NCBI GenBank assembly: GCA_043228905.1
Contig: JBHGNT010000005.1
Location: 15,810,001 to 15,874,000 of the forward strand
Direction: 5' to 3'
Source: Azolla caroliniana
Lineage: Eukaryota; Polypodiophyta
Length of the DNA stretch: 64,000 nt
In this document: piece by piece, positions 1 through 10,695 of the stretch
Numbering within the stretch: the first letter of the stretch is position 1
How the letters are laid out: every line of letters starts with the position of its first letter
Program-made: the position numbers and the translations under genes
The notes under the pieces: generated by a model
Databases searched by the model: none
Told to the model about the DNA's origin: nothing
The model's input: only the letters and a program-made list of their open reading frames with translations

Positions 1-249
1 GCTGTCACCCACGGTCGTTGTCTCCGTGGACGTGAGTGCGTCTTTAACTAACCCTCACCGATCTTTCCTGTCCAGTCTCCACCTTTTTGGCCTTGGGCTT
101 TCCTGTCGTGGTTCGGCTTCCGGCTCCGGTGCCACTTCCTCGGTGCGCGCCGCCTGCTCTTCCTGCGTTGTTCGCGTGTTCGGTTAGGCAGGTTGGGGTT
201 CATCCTCCCACTCTGTGGTGGCTAACTCCGCTAACCTTCGCTTCACGGA

Positions 250-912
250 TCAAGGCGGCAACGTGGGCTTGCTGGGCTGCGGTGCCGGCAGACCTCGGGG
301 TGGGAACAATATCGTCAAGTACTGTTGTATGATAGGCCTGAGCTTTTTGCCTCCTTGATACGCCTGCAGGCCTTCCCTTAACGCCGGCCCCATAATGACC
401 CCCGAATCGATCGTACGCCCTTCAAAGGTATCAATGATGATACCTGCCTTCTACTTGGGCATCCCATATGCGTTTACATGTATGCATCCGACCTCCAATA
501 GGAACTTGGTGATTTCGCAGAAAAAGGGATCCAAGATCTCCTTCATTCTATATGCCTTGGCGGATGACGAATATGGACCGAAATATCTCTGTAGGGACTC
601 CACAGGAGGGATTTCGAAATGCCTTTCACCCAGTGATGACAAGTCCAACTTTTTTCGGATGGATGAGTTGGTGACCATGTCCATGTTGAGCTTTCTAGCG
701 ATGTCCAGTGCATCAGGGTGTGGAGGTGCCTCAGCGACCCTGATGTACCCATCCAAGTGTTTCTCCACGAGCCATCGACACAAAGCGGTAGAGATGAATA
801 TCAACATTGTCGGAATAGGCTCGTGGCTAGTGGGTGAAGACTGTTGGTTGCGGCGTGCTTGAGCTCTATGATAGGGTGGAGAAGAGGGTGAGGAAGGGGA
901 GTGCTGAGAGTG
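250..912 (-). pseudogene. Unknown ORF 3' of gypsy G1, one in-frame stop
   Basis: A minus-strand frame is open from 912 to a TGA at 252-250 apart from one TAG at 453-451; the first ATG is at 807. The N-terminal part (before the ATG) is Pro/Ser-rich (SPSPSPSSPP). It is followed by an apparently folded segment (RKLNMDMVTNSS, FEIPPVESLQRYFGPYSS, VGCIHVNAYGMPK), and after the stop the frame continues with IIIDTFEGRTIDSG and ends in a Pro-rich stretch (PRGLPAPQPSKP). No transmembrane segment, signal peptide or known catalytic motif was seen. It lies about 190 bp beyond the integrase end of G1, on the same strand, where Athila-type elements may carry an extra ORF. It could also be the 5' gag-like end of another element cut off by the window. 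Function not recognised. Confidence 0.4.
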
Positions 913-1098
913 CTAAGAGCGCTAAGAGTTAGAAGGTTGATTTTTGTATTGTGCAAAAAACCTTCTATTTCCTTCTTTTTGTGGTCTAGGGTTCACTAGT
1001 CGGTGAGCCATCGTGGTGCCGCGTGTTCTTGGTCTAGAAGTCTATGCATGCCTTAAGTCCTTTTAATAGCGTCGTTATCTTCCTTCTTCTTCATTTTT

Positions 1099-2045
1099 TT
1101 ATTCTCCGGCTTTATCTTGTCTGGTGGGGAATGGGTTAGGTGGCGTAGGTCCCAGATAAGGTTTAAGGCGAAACCCATTCACTTTCTGTCGTAACACTTC
1201 CCCGGCCAGCGTGCCCAGTTGAAACGTGCCTTGTTCTGCTCCTACTATCCAGTACGGGCATGTCCAGCAGAATCGTAATTTTTCTGGCATATGTCCCATG
1301 CAGGTTTGGAAAACCAATACTGCTCTTCCAACCGTAAAATCTTTTTCACACGCATGCCGGTGTCGGTCAACGAATGCTTTGCGCCACCGCTATTCCTTCT
1401 CTAATATGGCCATACTACGTACCCTTGTTTCTCCTAGCTCTAGTAGTCTCTATAGCCGTATTTGTGCGGATTTTCCCTCTGGTAGTCGGGCTCATATTTG
1501 GATCCGTAGAGTGGGTACCTGGAATTCAACTGGCATCACGCCCTCCAGACCAAATGTCAGCCTAAACGGTGTTGATTTGATGCTGCTCTTATAGTTGGTA
1601 CGGTATGCCCAAAACGCGCTATGCAACTTGGTGTCCCAATCCGTCCTGTTCTCATTGACTATCTTTTTGAGGATAGTTTGGAGGGTTTTGTTCGTGGATT
1701 CTGCCAAGCCATTTGCCTGCGGGTAATACGACGTACTTTTCTTGTGCACCACACGTAATGTTGGGTTAGTTCGTTGATGACCGTATTCAAAAAGTGACTC
1801 CCTTGGTCACTAATGAGCTCGATAGGGCAACCGAAACGACACCAGATGTGTTCGTACAGGAATTTCGCCATGACTGTCGTAGTATTCTCGCATAGTGGTT
1901 TCGCTTCTACCCACTTGGTGCAGTAATCCGTAGCCACCAGGATGTACTTATTGCTTGTTCGAGCGGCCGTCGGGGTAAAGGGTCCCACAAAATCTAACCC
2001 CCACTTTTGGAAAGGATCTAGTGGCAACACTGGTTGATGTGGCAT
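1099..2045 (-). pseudogene. G1 integrase core and C-terminal domain
   Basis: The catalytic core carries the expected acidic residues: Asp in WGLDFVGPF (near 2010), Asp in LISDQGSHF (near 1820) and Glu in NGLAESTNKTL (near 1700). It is followed by AFWAYRTNYKSS and TPFRLTFGLEGVMPVE, standard for gypsy integrases. A frameshift near 1750 separates the second Asp from the Glu. The last segment (GTFQLGTLAGEVL, VNGFRLKPYLGP, 1099-1240) matches the GPY/F-type C-terminal domain that ends in LKPY. It would have joined cDNA to target DNA; the frame breaks make it inactive. Confidence 0.8.
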
Positions 2046-2072
2046 TCTTGTGACTTCTGTGGGTTGGTCCAG

Positions 2073-2873
2073 TCATTGGCATAAATCGCACTGTCTGCAA
2101 TATTCATACGCGTCCTTTTGTGTCGTCGGCCACCACAGTCCTGCTTGCCAAATTTTCCGGGCCTTAACATCGCCTGCGTAATGTCCTCCCGCCATACCAC
2201 AATGGGTTTCGTGTAGAACCGCGGCCTTCTCATCCTGTTGTATTTCGTGCCTCCAGATGTCGTCACTGCCCCTTGTGGTATAGTATGTTTTCCAGTAAAC
2301 AGAAATTCCAACCCGGACGACCAGCCGTTTTTTCTCATCCGTCCGTAATTGAGGTGGCCGTAACCCCGTGGTCATGAAGTAGGTCATTTCCATGAGCCAC
2401 CGATCTGGGAAGGTCTTTTCCGTTCGTTCTCCTAGTGCTGCTACCCACAGAATGTCTGCATCTAGAAAGTCGTTGTTATCCCTCTGCGCCGTTTCTCCAT
2501 TATCGAGTCTGCTCAAAAAATCTGCCACTGCGTGTTGCGTACCCGGGCGGTGCTGAATTACAAAGTCGAATTCTTGAAGCAGCAGCATCCATCTCACCAA
2601 TTTCCCCGTCAGCGCTTGTTTCTCCACCAGATACAGCAGTGCCGAATGATCCACATGAAACGTGAATTTCCGCCCTAGCAGATAATGCTGGAACTTATTG
2701 ATGTTGTAGATCATCCCCAACGCCTCACATTCCGCTGTGGAATAGTTATGCTCAGCCGTTGATAATTTCCGACTAGCGTAGTACACCGGCTGGTACCAAT
2801 TCGGCTTCGTGAGCTGCATTAGCGCACTACCTATTGCTATGTCTGAGGCATCTACGAACACATGGAATGGCAT
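2073..2873 (-). pseudogene. G1 RNase H and integrase zinc finger
   Basis: An open stretch of 266 codons. The RNase H catalytic acids are visible in FVDASDIAIGSALMQ, TAECEALGMIYNINKF, TFHVDHSALLYLV and AVADFLSRLDN. The last third is the H2C2 zinc-binding module of integrase (HETHCGMAGGHYAGD, then CRQCDLC). The best-preserved piece of G1, it overlaps the end of the RT reading frame by a frameshift near 2850. Confidence 0.82.
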
Positions 2874-3700
2874 CGCCCAAACCAGTGGTTGTACGATGGG
2901 TGCCTACGTTAGCATTTATGCCTTTTCTTTTGTCGTTGTCCATTGGAAGGGAGTCCGATGAACGACGGCATCGTATTTGTCCTAAAAAACGGCTGAGTGA
3001 TTTCGCGTTTGTCGGTGTTTTCACTTGGGTAATCGCGGAGATTTTATTTGGATCGACCGCTATCCCTTCCTTGCTAACTATATGGCCAAGGAGAGCCCCG
3101 CTGGTAACGCCAAAGGCACATTTGGTGGGATTCAGGCTTAAGCGTGCAGTGCGGCAACGTTCCAGGCACAGTTGTAGATGCGTAAAATGGTCGGTTGTTC
3201 TCCCATATACCGCAAAATCGTCTAAAAAAACTTGCATGAAGGCAGGAATATATTCCCCAAAAATCTCTATGATTGTCCGTTGAAATGTCGTTGGCGCCGT
3301 CTTTAGCCCGAACATCATGACGATTGCAACATAGACTCCCGAGTCCGTGACAAATGTCGTCTTCTCTTGGTCATCAGGGTGCATGTGTACTTGGTTGTAC
3401 CCACTAAACCCATCTAGAAAACTATACATGTCATGCCCCGCGACGGCGTCCAGTACGCAATCGATGAAAGGTAAAGGGAATGCGTCCATAATGGTTATGG
3501 CGTTTAATTTTCAATAGTCCACGCATACCCGTATTTTGCCCTTTTTCTTTGGTACGACTACGATCGGGCTTAACCATGTAGCTTGTTTAATTGGCTGTAT
3601 GAATCCCGCCTTGAGTAGTTTGTCAATTTCTTCTTTTATGCGGGTCGCGTAGTTTGGGTTCATGCGATATCGACGTTGCTAGACCGGTTTCGTGTCGGTT
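2827..3700 (-). pseudogene. G1 reverse transcriptase
   Basis: RT fingers and palm are recognisable: NPNYATRIKEEIDKLL, VVPKKKGKIRVCVDY, DAFPLPFIDCVL, FLDGFSGYNQVHMHP, MFGLKTAPTTFQRT, the active-site loop FLDDFAVYG (a YxDD variant) and LSLNPTKCAFG. A stop follows VCVDY near 3510, and the frame is lost after RFLGQI near 2990 before RNase H begins. The FIDCVLDAVAGH and FLDGFSGYNQ signatures point to a Tat/Athila-like element. Confidence 0.8.
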
Positions 3701-4167
3701 GCTAAATTGATCTTATGTTGATAGAAATTCGGATCTAACCCCTTCATGTCCTCGTGGGCCCAGGCGAACACATCTTTATACTTCTTGAGTAGTGCTATCA
3801 TCGTGTCTCTCTGGTCCAGTATTAATTCTTTTGCCATGGAGAGGAAATGGGGTTCTGACGTCGTACCCACGTTTACTTCTTCCAGGGCTGAGGCGGTGAC
3901 TCGCCGTGAAATTTCCATTTCCCTCTCGAACGCTGCTCGTGCTCTGCTTAGTTCTAATATTAACTTTGGGTTTGGTTCGTAAGCCTCATCGTGGAGTGTA
4001 GTGGGCGTGGCATATTCCATCGCGGTTTCGATGACGTCGATTTCAAACAGCGGAATGATCTGAGGGTGCTCGTCTAGGTATGCCTCTAATTTTGTATCAT
4101 CCACCCCAGCCAACATATTTATATCCTCCACGTACAATGGTGTTATGCCCTTGGGTTGTGTCGCCAT
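3679..4167 (-). pseudogene. G1 protease-RT connector
   Basis: An open frame of 162 codons between protease and RT. It contains the acidic run ending LLKKYKDVFAWAHEDMKGLDPNFYQHKINL, the typical segment just before gypsy RT fingers (KDVFAW and GLDP are family hallmarks). It carries no catalytic residues and ends in a stop immediately before the RT part. Confidence 0.65.
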
Positions 4168-4233
4168 TTCCTCTGTTGGTACACGAACCTTGGTGCGTCC
4201 GCGTCGAAAGCTGATACACTTGTGTTGCCAGCT

Positions 4234-4884
4234 CTACTTGATATTCGTTGAATGAAGCCACGGTCTGTCCAACAGCATAGGATACGCCCTTGGGGCTTCA
4301 AGGGCGAGGACTACCGCCGAGATGTCGAAGCGATGTCCTCCCACGATAATGCCTACCTTGCGTATCAACCCCAGTGGTCGTACTGAGCGGGTATACGTCA
4401 TGCGGAGCCAGAACATGCAAGCTTCCCATTCTGAAATTCCCAATTGTTCGCATGTCTTCACGCTAATTACATTAACGCTCGAGCCGCCATCGATTACGTA
4501 TCCTGGGATTTCTTGATCATGTAATATCAACTTAATAGCCGAGTTGTGGTGATCCACTACTGTCGGTCCATCGCTAATGTTCGTAAAATTCGTGGCGACG
4601 CTTACCCCAAGTCTGCCCGTCACCCGCTCTTCCACGGCCTGGCGGAACCGTGGGACTAGTTGCAGCAGCTTCTCCATGGTTAACGTTATCTCGCAGCCTG
4701 TTAGTGCTTGCCATATGGTGTCCGAGGATGGTCCCTCTTCCTCCAATAGCTCCACCGCGTTTGCGGACTCCTTCCGCATGCGCTCCGTATTTGTCGCGTT
4801 TGCTTTTTCAACCCATGCATGGGCTGTTCGCCGTATCTCATCTTGCGTGACCCAATCAACAGTTTTTGTTTGCTGACGTGTCAT
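4234..4884 (-). pseudogene. G1 aspartic protease region
   Basis: A 216-codon open stretch. The N-terminal half is Glu/Arg-rich linker (TRQQTKTVDWVTQDE). The C-terminal half is a retropepsin with the active-site motif YVIDGGSSVNVIS, the D-G-G-S form common in plant gypsy elements, flanked by ILHDQEIPGYV and later VGGHRFDISAVVL and YPMLLDRPWL (LLGRPWL-like). It would have processed Gag-Pol. It is fused in frame to the region after the third zinc knuckle. Confidence 0.75.
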
Positions 4885-6147
4885 GAGTTGTTGTACTTTC
4901 GTTGTAATCGTATTGACGGCAGGCCCCTTGCCCTTGCGTATTGGGCATTGTGTGGCATAACGTCCGGGTTGTTGACAAACAAAACAATGGATTCTAGATT
5001 CGCCCTTCTTAGCCCCTGGTGGTGTGTGCCGATCCCCAGGTGTGACTTGCTCCTCCCAGTCCTGATTCGTTCGTCGAAGCCTACGCGATGGTTGTTGTTG
5101 GTCCCGGCGTGGTTTCTAGTGTCGGTCATCGTCCGAACTTTTGTCGTACCACCATTAGTCCCGATATTGTTGATGCTTTCCACGAGGCCCATTGAAGTTG
5201 CCACGTTTGTTCGTCAGATGGTAATTCTCATAGCATCGGCCCCCTTTAGTATTTCTGGGGTTGCCACGGTAGTCTTCATCCTCCGGCTTGTCTTCCTCGG
5301 AATCGTTGTGATTCCGGCGATTCCGGTAGTGCCGGTCATCACGTGGATTGCGATTCATGTATCGTGGTCAGTCTTCTTCCCGCCTTTGTTCATTACGGCG
5401 TGGGGGACGTTGTGTGTCCACGTTGCGTACTGTGGGCATGGCTCTGTTCAACATATTGTACTCACACTGCTCAACTGTGTGAGCTTTCTAGTGACAGATT
5501 GGACAATGGATTCATATGTTGCATTCAACTGCGGAATGCCCCAAATTCAAGCAAATCGTGCACTAGATCGCTTGACGAAAATGTCGTTCCTCGTCCTGAG
5601 GTAACGCTTGTCATAATGAGGACATGGAAAACCTTTCCTCTTCTTCGTCCAGCTCGAGTTGTAGCGTTCTTTCTATGACCATATCGGTCGTTTCCCCTTT
5701 CACGCTATTGTTGTTTAGCGTTTTCTGTATGGGTCGGCGTAATGCTGCCAGAAATGTCTCCCTAGCCTCATCCTCCGTCAGGACCCATTCTAATTTCTGC
5801 CATAGATTTTGGAAACGTAAGCTGAAATCCACGATCGTCTTGGTCGGCAACTATTTAATTGTGTAGAACTGGCCGAGGATTTCGCGTTGCAGCACCCTCC
5901 GATGAAAAAACCGCAGAAAGGCTAACTACAGTTGGTCAAAGGTCGTGATTGCTGGCAGATCCATCTACGAATGCCAAAACGCCGCTCTCCCATCCAAGGT
6001 TAATCCGAACTCCGTCATTTTGGACTGGTGCGCTACTGCCTCGGAAAGGCTCTACGCCATGTGGTTTGCATTCTAGACATTGAGGAACAGTCGAATGTGG
6101 GTTGCTGCGTCGGTTTCGCCGTTGAAGCGGGGATAAGCAAAGGCCAT
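4881..6147 (-). pseudogene. G1 gag with three zinc knuckles
   Basis: The frame beginning ATG 6147 (MAFAYPRFNGETDAATH) shows a retrotransposon gag domain, with stops in several places, down to IVDFSLRFQNLWQKLEW near 5830-5790. Three CCHC knuckles follow: CTICLNLGHSAVEC (5562-5521, intact spacing C-x2-C-x4-H-x4-C), CPICH-stop-KAHTVEQC (5505-5464, one stop codon) and CFVCQQPGRYATQC (4986-4945, His replaced by Arg). The segment between is Arg/Asn-rich (NRNPRDDRHYRNRR). It would have packaged element RNA; now inactive. Confidence 0.7.
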
Positions 6148-6435
6148 GTTGGGTGCTACGACGGGCAGGGAAAGACCACAGTGCTTTTGTGGTGAGCGCG
6201 CTTCCCGCGTATCGCCGACGTATTTGGAGAGCAAGAAATCGTCTTTGTGGTCCCGACAGGTAGTACTGAGGTTACTGAGGCGAGGCTTTTGTCGTGCGTG
6301 TTCCTCTGCCTAGCGTATGATGGACCTTGTGATTGGTCGGTCTTGTCGTGTTGGTTCTCAAGGGCGTCTGTGGCTAAACATCCATCCGTTGTTGTTCGTC
6401 TGTTAGAAGACACAGATCACCAATCGTGCCAAAAG

Positions 6436-6817
6436 TGTTACCGATTAGGAACACAGTCTATGGTCAGTCCTTCGACCTAGACCTCAAAGTGACTGTGTGA
6501 CAACGAATGGTAGTGTCTGTGCGTAATACTTAGTGGGATACCTCCCGTAACCTAGCAACGTATAAGGGAGACGGCTACAACTGAGCTCCTTAGACAGTGG
6601 GCTAGTGCACTCACCGTTACTCATGCCTACGCTCTTAAGGATTATAGACACACAGTAGATTAACCAAAGATATGCACAGATATCAGAGAAGATAGAACTC
6701 TATTAAGATCCGCCTTTTACATTCAAAATTACACGCTACGTCTATCAGAGGTTTTTTGCCCTTTATATACGTAGGGTCTTTTAGCCATTCCCGCGTGAAC
6801 CATTTACATGCGTTACA
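6436..6817 (-). repeat. Candidate 5' LTR of G1
   Basis: The interval begins TGTTACC and ends CGTTACA on the plus strand and lies directly upstream of G1 gag. On the minus strand it has a TATA-like box (GTATATAAAGG near 6770) that would fire into gag. No second copy was found, so LTR status rests on position, TG...CA ends and the TATA box only. Confidence 0.35.
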
Positions 6818-6942
6818 ATATTATTCTATTCCATATTACTGTGCTCTTGTTCGTCGGTTACTATTCCGGTGGACAACACGCTCGCCGGCTTATAAATCAA
6901 AAGCTCAAATAGAAAACCGATGACTTTGACTGACTTCACTGG

Positions 6943-7802
6943 GATTATAAGCATTTGGATGCCGATCATAAGAAGTTGACTACCGACAGTGACCGGCAGC
7001 AGGAAAACTACAGAGAACTCTGGGAGGAAGTTAACCGGTTGACGGCGGCATTGATGGAAGAGCAGTTGAAGGGGGCCGAACAAGCGAAACAACTGGCGGC
7101 AACAACGAAAGAGTGACTGGACCTGTAAGTACAGCACCATGCGGAAACGGAGCGCGCTACAATGGCTCTGAATAGAGTTCAAACAACATATCAGACCCAA
7201 CTCATGCACTACAGAACCCAAGAAGTGGTAACCGCGAGCCTAATCAAACAATTGAAGGACGAAAAACAGGTCGCGGAAAACAAGTCGAAGATAGGGCTGG
7301 GGTAGATCCGGGACATCATACTGGCATGGAGGAATCGAACGAAGCAATTGGTGGAAGAAAGCTCAGTACAATGGTGGTCAAAGTGGGCTAAGCAGGCAGC
7401 ACAGCTACAGTGCTGCGGGCAGACGCGGAAAACTAGCAGAAAGAGGGCGACGCAGTCTACATCTTGGATAAAGAAGGCATTGAAGCCATAAAAGATGAAC
7501 TGTCGGATGATTTTATATCCTTGGCTTATGAGCAGAGGGTGGCGATATGCCAGTTGGTGGACCAACTGGATGATGACCAGTTGGACATGCAACTCTATTT
7601 TGAGAAGTACGAACGGGAACAGAGACGGCAAGACGTGGCCCAGAGAACTGCAGCGATTAGCATAAGTGACAAGGAGCCATCTTCAGAGCAAACGCCGGTT
7701 AAGCCCGGGGGAAGCCAACCAGATAGTGCTCAAGAGGAGCCACTAGAGGAAGGTCATCCGCAAGAACATGAACAACCGGATAGCAGAACCAGGAGACGCT
7801 AA
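6943..7802 (+). pseudogene. Broken coiled-coil ORF
   Basis: Plus-strand codons from 6943 read as charged heptad-like helix (DYKHLDADHKKL, RELWEEVNRLTAALMEEQ, AEQAKQLAATTKE), interrupted by TGA, TAA and TAG, and continue in the same frame (TERATMALNRVQ, SLIKQLKDEKQVAEN). A frameshift near 7465 leads into the last open part, starting DKEGIEAIKDELSDD, passing through QLVDQLDDDQLDMQL, and ending in a Pro/Gln/Glu-rich tail with DSRTRRR. Composition suggests a long coiled coil, but no family was recognised. It directly abuts the copia A array and could be a fragment of an unrecognised retroelement gag or a host gene. Confidence 0.4.
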
Positions 7803-7843
7803 GGCCGGTTGAGCCAGAAAAGGAGGAGGAGCCGGTAAGACCA

Positions 7844-8071
7844 TGTTGAGAATCAAGCTCAACTTGGTCTAGTGTGTGAACTCACATTGAGAGTGAATAG
7901 ACTCTCCAACAGTCAACAGTCCTCCCACCTTGTATAGCGTTGAGTCTTTCTCCTTTGTTAACATACTTAACCTTGCGTATTCTGTGTGTCTTTCTCTCTC
8001 TCTCTCTCTCATACACTCACACATATCTCTCACCTATTCCGCTCTACAAGAATCATACTCGATGCTTTACA
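7844..8071 (+). repeat. Copia A LTR 1, internally deleted
   Basis: Starts TGTTGAGAATCAAGCTC and ends GATGCTTTACA, followed at once by the PBS. It is 228 bp against 382 and 390 bp for the other two LTRs. About 150 bp, including the TATA box, is missing between CAACAGTC and CTCCCACC. A CT-repeat tract is retained near its end. Confidence 0.85.
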
Positions 8072-8083
8072 TGGTATCAGAGT
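8072..8083 (+). other. Copia A1 primer-binding site
   Basis: TGGTATCAGAGT lies immediately after LTR 1. It is the plant initiator tRNA-Met PBS (TGGTATCAGAGC) with one C-to-T change at the last base. Confidence 0.85.
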
Positions 8084-8224
8084 GATTTGGTAGCTTGATC
8101 TAGCCCATTCGACTCATCGTGATCGTGTATTGTGCTCCACGCCGACGACCAAGAACCGGCTCATCGCTATCGTAGCTTCGCTACATAGCTCACATTTGAA
8201 GAGAGAAGAAGAAGAATCGACAAA

Positions 8225-9604
8225 ATGAATACTCAAATGGGGAGCTCTCTCCCTACCGAGAAGTTGGATCGAAACAACTTCGCATCTTGGGAGTACAAGA
8301 TGCACCAATACCTTGTCTGACAACGCTATTGGAGCTACATCAAAGGAGTGCACGAAGACCGACCCGTCGAAGCGGCTCCCGGATACGCGACATGGGAGCA
8401 AGCCGCAAACCGAGTAATGTATTGCTTGGTGACATGTGTTCACGACCACATGCTCGGTTACATTCGAGAAGCCGAGACGCCGAAGGAAGTGTGGGAAAAT
8501 CTACGAAAGATTTTTGCTGCCAACACGACCGCGAGGAAGCTTCAACTCCGTGAAGAGTTGAACAACATTCAACAACGGGACGTGTCTATCACGACATAAT
8601 CCTTGAAGATCAAGGAGCTTTGCGACTCGCTTGGCTCGATAAGTGTAAATGTCGATGATGATGAGATGGTGCAAATATGCCTCGGCGGCCTCGCACCACG
8701 GTTTGGCGCGATGCGAACCGCCGTTCTAGTAAGGGAGAAATCTCCCTTCTTCTTCGAGCTCCAATCAATGCTATTGGTCGAAGAAAACCAAATGCGTACA
8801 AGGAGCAATGAGTCGGAAGGCCGCATGCTCGACACGCACTCGAACAGAGGAAGAGAACGCGGACGAGCGAGAGGCCAATTCAGCCAAGGACAAGGCGGAC
8901 GAGGTCTGACCTTCGCCAACAACTCCCAATATCGGCTGCAAAACGGGAGCCAACGAGGAACCTTCGCAAGAATGGGGAGCTTCCACTCCGGCCCGATCCA
9001 TCAAAACACAACCAAATGCGGATATTGCGGAAAGCTCGGCCACCACGAAGAAGAGTGCCGAAAGAAGATGCGTGAATTGGCTTCCACAAGCTGACAACTC
9101 ACGAATTACGCACACAACTCCGACTACGAAGATTGCGTCGGAATGTATGCACACAACTCCGACTGTGGCGGAATGTACGGGCACACCTCCGACTACGAAG
9201 ATCATGGCGGAATGTATGCACAGAACTCCGACCGTGGCGGAAAGTTCATAATGAAACATAGAGCAAACTCTATGTCGGCCTCTACCTCAACTAGTGCCTC
9301 CGGCCCGGAAGACGTATGGTTCATCGATTCCGGTGCCTAGAAACATATGACATCGTATCAAGAATGGTGCCGAGAACTTCAAGAGCCGGACCGACCCGGC
9401 TATGTTGAAACCGGAGACGACACTACGCAACCGATTCAGCACATCGGCAATGTTCCGTTCGGAAAACAAGGTAAGCAAAATTACATTAAAAATGTCTTGC
9501 ATGTACCGACCATTACGAAGAATTTGGTCTCCGTCAGCCAAATTGTAGAGCACGGGATGCAAGTTTGATTTAATCAAGGCGGTTGCTTCATCGAAAAAGA
9601 GGGC
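8225..9604 (+). pseudogene. Copia A1 gag-protease
   Basis: ATG at 8225 starts MNTQMGSSLPTEKLDRNNF, a copia gag N-terminus (UBN2-type). ARKLQLREELNNIQQ, MVQICLGGLAPRFGAMRT and FFELQSMLLVEEN follow, then the zinc knuckle CGYCGKLGHHEEEC (near 9018-9060). A short tandem GMYAHNSD-type repeat comes between the knuckle and the protease. The protease active site is VWFIDSGA followed by a stop. In-frame stops lie near 8318, 8597, 9092, 9340 and 9566, so it is dead. Continues into integrase at 9605. Confidence 0.82.
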
Positions 9605-9918
9605 TGACTCATCGCACGCGGACGAAGAGAGGGCCGAATGTTCATTCTCGACTCACACGAGATGAAATCAGCCATGTTCGCAAAGGGCATGAAAGCCGAC
9701 TCCGACATAGAGCTATGGCACAAGCGAATCGGCCACATCAATCTCAACAAACTCAAAGCAATGAAATCGAAAGGAGACGTCATCGGACTCCTGACATTCA
9801 AAGAGAAGGATATTGACGGTGTATGCGAAGCGTGCCAATTCGGCAAGCAACACCGACACCCATTCCCGAAAGAGCGGAACGTGAGCAAAGGTCTACTCGA
9901 CCTAGTCCATTCCAACGT
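9605..9918 (+). pseudogene. Copia A1 integrase, 5' part
   Basis: Codes GRMFILDSHEMKSAM and the integrase zinc finger (HKRIGHINLNKL, then CEACQFGKQHRHPFP). It stops at SKGLLDLVHSNV, where gypsy F is inserted; the core resumes at 20522. The sequence matches the equivalent A2 region (25172-25450) closely. Confidence 0.82.
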
Positions 9919-10048
9919 TGTCGCGTTGTTACGCGTGTGCGTGGAGAAAGGCGGGACCACGGGGGTCTTGGACTAGGGAGTGATGGAGCGTAGGAAGTCA
10001 TGCTTCACCGTTTCCGGGGCAACCCAGAAGCACACCGGAAGCAACCGA

Positions 10049-10088
<40 letters not shown>

Positions 10089-10695
10089 TAACACCGACTC
10101 GCGCACACTCACACACACACACACACACACACAGGCCAACCTGACTCACACCCTTAAGTACAGGAAGTGCAGGAAAGGGGAAGCACCCGACACCAACGAA
10201 GACGCAAATATACACAGACAGACGCAAACGTATATATGTATATAAAAGAAGAGTACATTCCAGGCTTTGAGCCGGACCAAGGTAGGTTACAGTAGTCATC
10301 AACTGCCAAGCCGCCGGTCGGGGAGCTCACGGGCTCGTCGCGCCAAGCGGGGTCTTGCACAGGAGATGAGCTGAAGCAAACCCTAAACGAACACGAAGGG
10401 GGAGAAGAAGAAGAAACTAACTCTAAACCTAATGGTATACCCTCTAATGCAAAATGGGCAACCCTTTCACAAAGGGCGTTCCCTTCCTTTTATAGAACAA
10501 GGAAAGGGATGCGTTACAATGTGGGACAAATCCCGACTTACATGGGATCGTCTGTCCCGACTTGACTACTCTTCGGCGCCATAAAGGCGCCCTCGATATT
10601 CACACTAAATGTACATGGGTGCGTACGCACGCTGCACCCCGCCGTCGTAGCCAATGTTTCCCGGATTCCGCCTCTCGCCGAAATTCTTCACGACA
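9919..10695 (-). repeat. Gypsy F LTR (3' LTR in element sense)
   Basis: 777 bp, TGTCGCG...CACGACA. It contains a (GA)n tract at about 10051-10085, a (CA)n tract at 10108-10133 and, on the minus strand, a TATA box (CTATAAAAGG near 10490). It differs from the right LTR at roughly 3 percent of sites by eye, plus microsatellite length. Confidence 0.88.

Larger units (their letters stand above)
1099..6436 (-). mobile_element. Ty3/gypsy retrotransposon G1, degenerate
   Basis: Reading from high to low coordinates, the order is gag, zinc knuckles, protease, RT, RNase H, integrase zinc finger, integrase core and integrase C-terminus, which is the Ty3/gypsy order. RT motifs (FPLPFIDCVLDAVAGH, FLDGFSGYNQVHMHP, DDQEKTTF) resemble the Tat/Athila branch rather than chromoviruses, and no chromodomain is visible. 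Each segment has stops or frameshifts, so the copy is dead. A possible 5' LTR lies at 6436-6817; I could not find a matching 3' LTR near 900-1100, so the 3' end is probably truncated or replaced. Confidence 0.85.

Noticed and set aside
4819-5604. 261-codon plus-strand hydrophobic ORF resembling a membrane protein
   Set aside because: Shadow of G1 gag/zinc-knuckle codons on the opposite strand; hydrophobic look comes from the complement of Arg/Asn/Glu codons.
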